NCBI GenBank assembly: GCA_021151805.1
Contig: JAGKWN010000071.1
Location: forward strand, 1-20,430
Length of the DNA: 20,430 bases
Direction: 5' to 3'
Origin: Cytophagaceae bacterium
GTDB lineage: Bacteria > Bacteroidota > Bacteroidia > Cytophagales > Cytophagaceae
The notes beneath the pieces were generated by a model. It ran no database searches and was not told where the DNA came from. It was given only the letters and a program-made list of their open reading frames with translations. The position numbers and the translations under genes were made by a program. Positions 1 through 6,140 of the stretch are shown here, piece by piece (the stretch's first letter is position 1; each line of letters begins with the position of its first letter).

Positions 1-38
1 GTTGAAAAAGAATAATGATCTGAATTATATGTAAATCC

Positions 39-66
39 CAGTGATCAGTAGTCAGTGATCAGTTAT
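39..66. repeat. Four tandem 7-bp units (CAGTNNT)
   Basis: Four consecutive heptamers are visible: cagtgat (39-45), cagtagt (46-52), cagtgat (53-59) and cagttat (60-66). The array runs directly into the left arm of the hairpin at 64-120. It is intergenic and has no reading frame. Period-7 intergenic repeats of this kind are probably dispersed in the genome, but this window shows only this copy and the unrelated AATTATG array at 3514-3632. Confidence 0.7.
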
Positions 67-120
67 AAAGAGAAAAGGCGTTCATGAAGATTCATTCATA
101 AACGCCTTTTTCTCTTTATA
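64..120 (-). terminator. Long hairpin terminator downstream of the universal stress protein gene
   Basis: The arms 64-88 and 95-120 pair over about 25 bp around a 6-nt loop (89-94). There is one extra T in the right arm and one C/A mismatch at 83/100. The GC core is ggcgtt/aacgcc, flanked by A-rich and T-rich ends, so each strand carries a T-rich descending arm. It begins 11 nt beyond the stop codon at 131 and could work in both directions if a gene converges from the left. Confidence 0.8.
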
Positions 121-130
121 GTTATTACCT

Positions 131-961
131 CTATTCATTCAAATGCATTACCAGTAAAGGGATTCTGCTATGGAAAGCCATCTCCCGGGTATTGCTTTTA
201 GAAATCAATTTCTTAAAAAACCCTTTTTCAGCTTTTGCCATGCATATAAGGTCTATATAAAAAGACGTTATATTTTTTTCCAAACCATCAAATACACTTT
301 CGTCGTGAGTAACATTGTAAGAAATGTTATTGTATGACAATTCAGCTGCCGTTAAATCTGCTAGCTGATCCATACGTTCATCCTCTTCTGCGAACTTCTC
401 AGGGTTGGTATTGATATGTGAAACAATGATCTCAGCTTCAAACATGCGGGCAATGACACATATTTTCTCCAGTACTTTTTTATCTCCTTTTTTAAAATCG
501 GTAGCATACAGAATTTTCTTAATGCTTCTGTAACTACACTTAGCAGGAATAACCAATACCGGGCAACTTACATGTTCGAATATGGTAACAGAAGTTGTTC
601 CAAAAAACAAACCATCCAAACCATTGGCACCGCTTGTTCCCGTAACAATCATATCAATTTTGTAATCTTCTACAGCTTGTTTAATATCATCGGCAAGTAA
701 GCCTACCGCTACTTGTTTTTCGCAGGAAATCCCATGCGCTTTAAATGATTTCATAATTTCATCCAGCTTCTGATCAACTTCCGTAGCATTATCAAACATA
801 CCGGTATAAATTGTGTCAAGCATTTCATTCGCAACTACAACAAGCTTACTACTATGGAATAAAACAACATGACATTTGATTGTACGGGCGAAGTGTTTCA
901 GGTATTCCACTGCATTTGCAGACACTTCAGAAAAATCGACAGGAATTAAAATGTTTTTCAT
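131..961 (-). CDS. Universal stress protein, tandem UspA domains
   Basis: A 276-aa cytoplasmic protein with two UspA folds, roughly residues 1-140 and 146-276. Each begins with a typical beta-strand (KNILIPVDFS; KKILYATDFK). The first copy keeps the nucleotide-binding pattern G-2x-G-9x-G-T at G108, G111, G121 and T122. The second copy lacks these glycines, so only the N-terminal half is likely to bind ATP. Tandem USPs of this size are common in Bacteroidota and often belong to oxygen-limitation or stress regulons. The gene lies 134 nt downstream of the copper ATPase on the same strand and ends in a strong hairpin, so it is the last gene of this cluster. It may be read through from ccoI or use its own promoter. 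A role in low-oxygen adaptation is inferred from context only. Confidence 0.9.
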   Translation of the reverse strand: MKNILIPVDFSEVSANAVEYLKHFARTIKCHVVLFHSSKLVVVANEMLDTIYTGMFDNATEVDQKLDEIMKSFKAHGISCEKQVAVGLLADDIKQAVEDYKIDMIVTGTSGANGLDGLFFGTTSVTIFEHVSCPVLVIPAKCSYRSIKKILYATDFKKGDKKVLEKICVIARMFEAEIIVSHINTNPEKFAEEDERMDQLADLTAAELSYNNISYNVTHDESVFDGLEKNITSFYIDLICMAKAEKGFFKKLISKSNTREMAFHSRIPLLVMHLNE

Positions 962-1095
962 ATTGAAACTGTTTAAAAAGTTAATACTATAAGATACATT
1001 ATTTTACCATAAACACAAATACATAAATCTTCTTACCGATTCGACACGTTATTGCAACAGAATTTAATTTAACGGAATTTCTGCCGAAGCAACGT

Positions 1096-3507
1096 TTATT
1101 TTTTAAGCGGCAGCCTGCGAGCTAATCGATTGGTAGAAATCACAACCAGTAAAACAACAAATACAGAACTTGCCGGCATGATGATCGCTGCAGCCAGTGG
1201 TGTAAACAATCCGTTTACGGCCATCGTGATCACAACGACATTATACAATAACGAAAACAGTAAGGTAGCTTTTACTGCTGTTACAGCACCTTTGCAAAAC
1301 CGTATGACCCTGCTTAGAAAACTCACTGCCGAAGCATCAAGAATTCCATCGCAGGAAGGAGAAAAATTGTATACATTCTCAGAAACAGAAATCCCTACAT
1401 CACTTTGTTTTAATGCACCCGCATCATTCAGTCCATCCCCAACCATCAATACCCGTTTACCTGCTTGCTGCAGTTGTTTAATAAAAGAAAGTTTATCTTC
1501 CGGTGTCTGATTAAAAAACAGTGCGTCTGGTTCCGGGAATAATGTAGCCAGGTACGCCTGCTCTGAATTATTGTCGCCCGATAAAACATAAATCTTTTTA
1601 TCGACAGCCAGTTCTTTAACCAACAGATCCAGATCTTCTCTATATACATTTTGAATACTGAAATACCCGCGGTAAACAGAATCAATGGACACATATACGC
1701 CCGATGCAATACGCTTTTGATCATCCGGAGCATTGGTAAAGGATGCAGAACCTACACGTACTGCGACACCGCTTACATTTCCTATGAGACCTTTGGAAGC
1801 GATTTCATTAAAGTCTGTCAATGAAATTTCTGCTGCAAATTGCTGTAAAAAAGCAGCCAGCTTCACACTCAATGGATGTGTTGAATGTTGCACAAGCGAA
1901 TAAATCATGGACTTTTCCTTATTGCTTAATGCCTCACCTTCATATTGAATAGCCGCGGCATCAACTTTGGTAATGGTACCTGTTTTATCAAACACAACTG
2001 TATCAACGGTAGCCATGTTTTCAACAACATCTGTGCTGCGCAAAAATAAACCTCGTTTAGCCAGCATACGTATAGTATTCCCATAAGCAAATGGAATAGA
2101 CAAGGCTAACGCACACGGGCACGCTACAATCAACACAGCCGTAAGCGCACTAAATGCTTTATGTACATCAATGAAATACCAATAGCCGAAAGTAGCAATA
2201 CTGATAATCAATAATGCAATCGTAAAATTCCTGGCAAAAGAGTCTGCCAAAGCTGACACACCAGTCTTAGAAGTTTTCTTTGCAAAAACTTCATCGTTCC
2301 ATAATTGCAGCAGCTGACTCTGAACAACTTCTTTTTCAATACGAATATGAATCTTTTCTCTTGTCTGCCGACCTCCTGCATAAAGTATTTCTCCGGCAAG
2401 TTTTTTTACAGGTGTTGATTCGCCGGTTACAAAACTGTAATCGATATAAGCTACCTCACTCAACAAAACAGCATCTGCAGGAATAATCTCCTGAGAACGA
2501 ATAATGATCTCATCGCCTTTTACCAGATCCTTTAATAAAACAGCTTGCTGCACTGTATCTATTACGCGCGTTACAGCCACCGGAAAATATGATTGATAAT
2601 CACGTTCAAAAGACATAGCTTGGTACACCTTTCCTTGATACCATTTACCAATCAATAAAAAAAAGATTAGTCCGGTAAGCGAATCAAAATAACCCGTACC
2701 GGTATGTGTAATCACTTCATATACACTGCGTGAGAAAAGAGCTGTCATGCCTATAACAATAGGCAGATCCAGATTAATGAATTTATTTTTTAATGCTGAC
2801 CATGCTGAAGTGTAAAATTCTGATGCTGCAACAAACAATACTAATGCCCCCAGAACAATGGATATATATCCGAATAAGCCTGCATAGTTTTGTTCCTGTA
2901 CAATATCCAATCCCAGGTATTCCGGGAAGCTCATCAGCATAATGTTGGACGAACAGAAACCTGCCAATGCAATTTTATAATAAACCGAACGATTTGTTGC
3001 AGGATGTTCTTTTTTATTGGTTTTATCCAGTTGAATGCTTGGAGCATACCCCAATGAACTTAGTAACTCCACAATTCTGCGCAACGTGATAACGGATTCC
3101 TGATAGGTGATAAAAATTTCTTTTTTAGTAAAGCTCACATCTGAACGCTGAATTCCCGGCTCGATCTTATAAAGTTTTTCAAGCAACCAGAGACAGGAAC
3201 TGCAGTGGATGGAAGGAATAAAAAAATGAACGGTTGCTATGTCTCCTTCCTTGAAATCAAGAATTGAAGAAACTATTTCTTCATTATCTAAATAAGCATA
3301 CCGCTCATCCGAACGGAATTTAATTTTAAGTCCGGGCTTTGCATCAATATCATAATACGCGCACAAGTCATTCTCCTGCAAAATTTCATACACAGTCTTA
3401 CAACCTTCACAACAAAAAACATGTTCACCAATACAAATAGATTGATCAGCACACGAATCGCCGCAATGTTGACAAATTACTTGAGATGAAACAAGTTGAT
3501 AAGCCAT
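1096..3507 (-). CDS. ccoI: Copper-transporting P1B-type ATPase, CcoI/FixI type
   Basis: An 803-aa inner-membrane heavy-metal P-type ATPase. The N-terminus has a cysteine cluster (CxxC at 12-15, CCxxC at 32-36), as in FixI/CcoI proteins. An HMA domain follows at about 92-160 with its metal-binding HCSSC at 101-105. Membrane segments then surround the actuator motif TGES (361-364), the intramembrane metal site CPC (463-465), the phosphorylation motif DKTGT (D507), HP (544-545) and GDGLND (690-695). NFSPSCDG (714-721) is also typical of the CcoI branch. CcoI-type pumps supply copper for maturation of cbb3 cytochrome c oxidase, the high-affinity terminal oxidase. The usual partners ccoS and ccoNOP do not follow; the next gene is a universal stress protein. 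A general copper exporter is possible but less likely, because of the cysteine-rich N-terminus and the oxygen-sensor neighbours. Confidence 0.88.
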   Translation of the reverse strand: MAYQLVSSQVICQHCGDSCADQSICIGEHVFCCEGCKTVYEILQENDLCAYYDIDAKPGLKIKFRSDERYAYLDNEEIVSSILDFKEGDIATVHFFIPSIHCSSCLWLLEKLYKIEPGIQRSDVSFTKKEIFITYQESVITLRRIVELLSSLGYAPSIQLDKTNKKEHPATNRSVYYKIALAGFCSSNIMLMSFPEYLGLDIVQEQNYAGLFGYISIVLGALVLFVAASEFYTSAWSALKNKFINLDLPIVIGMTALFSRSVYEVITHTGTGYFDSLTGLIFFLLIGKWYQGKVYQAMSFERDYQSYFPVAVTRVIDTVQQAVLLKDLVKGDEIIIRSQEIIPADAVLLSEVAYIDYSFVTGESTPVKKLAGEILYAGGRQTREKIHIRIEKEVVQSQLLQLWNDEVFAKKTSKTGVSALADSFARNFTIALLIISIATFGYWYFIDVHKAFSALTAVLIVACPCALALSIPFAYGNTIRMLAKRGLFLRSTDVVENMATVDTVVFDKTGTITKVDAAAIQYEGEALSNKEKSMIYSLVQHSTHPLSVKLAAFLQQFAAEISLTDFNEIASKGLIGNVSGVAVRVGSASFTNAPDDQKRIASGVYVSIDSVYRGYFSIQNVYREDLDLLVKELAVDKKIYVLSGDNNSEQAYLATLFPEPDALFFNQTPEDKLSFIKQLQQAGKRVLMVGDGLNDAGALKQSDVGISVSENVYNFSPSCDGILDASAVSFLSRVIRFCKGAVTAVKATLLFSLLYNVVVITMAVNGLFTPLAAAIIMPASSVFVVLLVVISTNRLARRLPLKK

Positions 3508-3513
3508 TTTGAT

Positions 3514-3632
3514 AATTATGAATTATGAGTTATGAATTATTAATTATGAATTGAATGCAACTACTTGTCATGACTTAATTCAAACCCTGTTACGGATTAT
3601 AATTCATAACTCATAATTCATAATTTATAATT
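3514..3632. repeat. 27-bp inverted repeat made of 7-bp units (AATTATG)
   Basis: The left arm 3514-3540 and right arm 3599-3625 are exact reverse complements over 27 nt, separated by 58 nt. The left side reads as heptamers aattatg, aattatg, agttatg, aattatt, aattatg (3514-3548). The right side holds the opposite units aattcat, aactcat, aattcat, aatttat (3601-3628). Even the variant third unit (agttatg/aactcat) is matched between arms. The element fills nearly all of the 129-nt gap between the receiver-Crp gene and ccoI. It could form a long AT-rich stem in the transcript, weakening read-through or stabilising ends. There is no open frame, target-site duplication or transposase. Confidence 0.85.
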
Positions 3633-3636
3633 ACTA

Positions 3637-4701
3637 TCAGTTTTTCATTTTTTGCAGTTTAGGCAAATCAGCAATCGAGATTTTACTGCCAGCTATATTT
3701 ACCAAACCTTCGTCTTTAAAATCAGACAAGGTACGAATAACGGTCTCTTTCGAAGCGCCTACAATGGCTGCAAGATCATCGCGATAAACAGCCATAGTGA
3801 AATCTGTTTTATTTTCTTCTTTATGGAAGTTATTATAAAGCATCAGCAAAGATTCTGCTACACGTTTACGCACGGAATTGTATGCCAATTTCAATAAACG
3901 TTCTTCCTTTTCAATTAAGTTATTGGAAAGAAGTTTAATAAATTTTTCTGCAATGGATTTGTTACTGAACAATACTGCAAAGAATTCATCCTTGGGAATC
4001 ACATGTATCTCCGAATCTTCCAATGCCATAGCAGACTCTGTGTGTTCACTATCTTCAAGCAGATTCATGTAACCCAGAAAATCTTCATCTTTATATAAAC
4101 CTGTAATCAATTCACGGCCTTCTTCATTTGTCTTGAATGTTTTCACTTTCCCGCTGACAATAAAAAATAATGAATTGGCTTTATTTCCTTCGGAATAAAG
4201 CAATTGTTTTTTCTTGAACCGGCTTACTTTCCGGTGATCGGAGATCAGCTTTTCCAGACCTTCTGCTCCTCTTGCTTCCATCACAAGAGAATTAATATAA
4301 TTCAGATCGGCTCCGGCATTTGCACGTATCAATTCATGTTTACGCAAGCGAATTTCTACTGCATCCAGCAATTCCACATCATCAAACGGTTTGGTCAGGT
4401 AATCATCTGCACCCAGATTCATTCCTTTGCGGATGTCGCTTTTCTCAGTTTTAGCCGTTAGAAAAATAAACGGAATAGAAGCTGTATCATCAGATTTTGC
4501 CAATAGATGCAATACGCCATATCCATCAAGTTCAGGCATCATCACATCACAGATAATCAAATCAGGAATAGCACGTTTGGCTTGTTCAACACCTTGCTTG
4601 CCATTGGCTGCTGTCAATACTCTGTAGTTGGCCAGTTCCAATATTTCAGCAATATTTTCTCTAACCTCAAGATTGTCTTCTATAACTAAAATAGACTTCA
4701 T
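3637..4701 (-). CDS. Response regulator: receiver domain fused to Crp/Fnr DNA-binding module
   Basis: A 354-aa cytoplasmic regulator. The receiver domain (about 1-122) has the acidic pair E8/D9, phospho-acceptor D52 (CDVMMPELDG), T82 and K104 (YLTKPF). A cyclic-nucleotide-binding-like domain follows (about 150-260), then a dimerisation helix and a Crp-type winged helix (about 303-348). The recognition helix reads SKETVIRTLSDF, with the E and R typical of the Crp/Fnr family but Ile where FNR has Ser. There are no clustered cysteines for an iron-sulfur centre, so the signal probably arrives by phosphorylation. The gene starts 13 nt after the kinase stop codon, so the two are almost certainly co-transcribed and form a two-component pair. 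In rhizobia FixJ (receiver) activates fixK (Crp/Fnr). Here the two modules sit in one polypeptide beside a fixI-like gene, so control of ccoI and respiration genes is a reasonable inference. Confidence 0.9.
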   Translation of the reverse strand: MKSILVIEDNLEVRENIAEILELANYRVLTAANGKQGVEQAKRAIPDLIICDVMMPELDGYGVLHLLAKSDDTASIPFIFLTAKTEKSDIRKGMNLGADDYLTKPFDDVELLDAVEIRLRKHELIRANAGADLNYINSLVMEARGAEGLEKLISDHRKVSRFKKKQLLYSEGNKANSLFFIVSGKVKTFKTNEEGRELITGLYKDEDFLGYMNLLEDSEHTESAMALEDSEIHVIPKDEFFAVLFSNKSIAEKFIKLLSNNLIEKEERLLKLAYNSVRKRVAESLLMLYNNFHKEENKTDFTMAVYRDDLAAIVGASKETVIRTLSDFKDEGLVNIAGSKISIADLPKLQKMKN

Positions 4702-4714
4702 CAGACACTATTAT

Positions 4715-5815
4715 TTAAATTGGAATCTGAACGGTGAATGTTGTTCCTTCAGATTGTTTACTTTGAAATTCGATCCTGCCTCTGAGCAGGTCCAGATATT
4801 TTTTAACAATATTCAATCCTAAGCCTGTACCCGGTATATTTGCTGCATTGTGAGCCCTGAAGAACCTGCTGAATAAATAATCATGATCTTCCTCAGGAAT
4901 ACCAATTCCCTGGTCTTTGATCTCAATAGTCAGCACATCATTTTCAATATACGTCCGTACAAAAATAAGCTTACCTTCTTCCGAATACTTGATTGCATTT
5001 GAAATCAGATTGATCATGATATTACGAACCAGATTTTTATCCAGAAATACTTTCTGAATATCTTGCACAGCATCAACCTTTATTTCCTGCCCCTCTTTCA
5101 GAATGCTGTTCATCTCATCAATAACCTCATCACACAATTCATTGATTGAAAATTCAATGGGATCATTCATCACATGTCCTTCTTCCAGCCTGCTCAACGA
5201 AAGGAAATCATTCAGTATACCTGTTAAATTGTTTACCGATGATTTAATACGATTCACGTGCTTCAGCCTTTTTTCTTCATCTTTCGGATCATTGTAACGC
5301 GAGATCAGCGAAACCGAAGAAAGAATTGTGCTCAGCGGCGTGCGGAATTCATGTGAAGCCATTGTCACAAAACGGGATTTCAATTCACTCAGGTCACGTT
5401 CCTTTGCCAACGCATCTTTTACTTCACGCAACTCCGAAATGTCGTGTACAACTCCAGTAAAAATTTTCTTATTCTCAAGAATAACTTCACTGATACTTAG
5501 TAAAAACGGAAACATAGTTCCGTTCTTACGTCTGCCTATAACTTCCCGCCCTTTGCCAATAATCTTGCCTTTACCCGTCGCGTGATAATTACCAATGTAT
5601 TTATCATGGTTGCTGCGATCAGGTTCCGGCATCAGAATTTTGATATTCTCCCCGATCACCTCTTCCTTGTCGTAGCCAAACATTCTCAGGGCAGACGGGT
5701 TTACCGATTCAATCACTCCGCGCTCGTCAATGGTAATAATACCATCTACGGCATTGTCAATAATAGCTTGATACCGGGACTCAAGGTCGAGTCTCGATGT
5801 GGATTTAATAGGCAT
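4715..5815 (-). CDS. PAS sensor histidine kinase with FixL-like PAS domain
   Basis: A 366-aa soluble kinase with no transmembrane segment: one PAS domain (about 13-130), a short coiled linker, HisKA with the H-box around H155 (MASHEFRTPL), and HATPase_c with N-box N269/N273, G1 DQGIG (301-305) and G2 GTGLG (329-333). The PAS domain closely resembles the FixL heme PAS (LMPEPDRSNHDKY then IIGKGREV). H70 aligns with the proximal heme ligand H200 of Bradyrhizobium FixL and R90 with the distal R220. The spacing is the same, and I85, L106 and I108 match I215, L236 and I238. The residue equivalent to I218 is K88, so heme binding is not certain. I chose the ATG at 5815, preceded by an AGAGAAG stretch; an in-frame GTG at 5839 would add eight residues. 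The response regulator starts 13 nt downstream. Confidence 0.9.
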   Translation of the reverse strand: MPIKSTSRLDLESRYQAIIDNAVDGIITIDERGVIESVNPSALRMFGYDKEEVIGENIKILMPEPDRSNHDKYIGNYHATGKGKIIGKGREVIGRRKNGTMFPFLLSISEVILENKKIFTGVVHDISELREVKDALAKERDLSELKSRFVTMASHEFRTPLSTILSSVSLISRYNDPKDEEKRLKHVNRIKSSVNNLTGILNDFLSLSRLEEGHVMNDPIEFSINELCDEVIDEMNSILKEGQEIKVDAVQDIQKVFLDKNLVRNIMINLISNAIKYSEEGKLIFVRTYIENDVLTIEIKDQGIGIPEEDHDYLFSRFFRAHNAANIPGTGLGLNIVKKYLDLLRGRIEFQSKQSEGTTFTVQIPI

Positions 5816-5944
5816 ATATGATTCTTCTCTATAAGTCACTATAAATCTACAAATTAAATCAAAGGTTGTTCAGCATAATTGAAATACAGATTCAAAAATC
5901 GACATTCAAAAAAGCAATAAATATGATAAGTATCACATAATCGT

Positions 5945-5958
5945 CTGATTTCGATCAA
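5945..5958. promoter_or_regulatory. Candidate FNR/Crp-family binding site
   Basis: The sequence ctgatttcgatcaa matches the FNR-type consensus TTGAT-N4-ATCAA at 9 of 10 defined positions; only the first base differs. It lies 130 nt upstream of the kinase start codon and about 180 nt upstream of pheT, so the kinase operon is the more plausible target. No well-placed -7 box supports a class II arrangement, so the claim rests on the motif alone. It could be a site for autoregulation by the receiver-Crp protein. Confidence 0.4.
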
Positions 5959-6107
5959 AATAATGACATTTCAGGTGTTGATAAATTGATTCAGTAGGGC
6001 TTCCTCGAGAAATGAGTGTGTTAAACATCTTTTTCAAATCACATCCAACATAAAAACATGCGTGGAAAAGTCATGTGGTCATACTATCTTATTCGCACAA
6101 TATTCCG

Positions 6108-6115
6108 TATTTTTG
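6108..6115 (+). promoter_or_regulatory. Candidate Bacteroidota -7 box for pheT
   Basis: tatttttg matches the Bacteroidota promoter consensus TAnnTTTG exactly. It would place the transcription start near 6120-6123, about 20 nt before the pheT ATG. No clear TTG occurs at the -33 position, so this is a single-box prediction. Confidence 0.4.
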
Positions 6116-6140
6116 CCCTCTGAAACATTGAATAATATAC

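Larger units (their letters stand above)
5840..6140. other. Divergent intergenic region between kinase and pheT
   Basis: About 300 nt without a gene. It must hold the promoters of both the leftward kinase-regulator operon and rightward pheT. I see a near-consensus FNR-type box at 5945-5958, two further TTGAT half-sites in direct orientation at 5978-5982 and 5986-5990, and a Bacteroidota-type -7 box at 6108-6115 for pheT. There is no T-box, leader peptide or stable terminator-like structure ahead of pheT. Confidence 0.6.

Noticed and set aside
1130..1510. 126-codon plus-strand open frame
   Set aside because: Lies antisense within ccoI, whose motifs and full length are clear; no signal or family recognised in the antisense product.
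3509..3522. TTGAT-AATT-ATGAA, one mismatch from an FNR box next to ccoI
   Set aside because: It lies directly against the ccoI start codon and is part of the AATTATG heptamer array, so the match comes from the repeat.
3514..3632. Insertion sequence remnant or MITE
   Set aside because: No transposase trace and no target-site duplication visible; the heptamer build is better described as a simple repeat.
6000..6140. T-box or attenuator controlling pheT
   Set aside because: Only a weak 5-bp stem (6056-6076), no T-box sequence, no leader peptide with Phe codons and no terminator hairpin.
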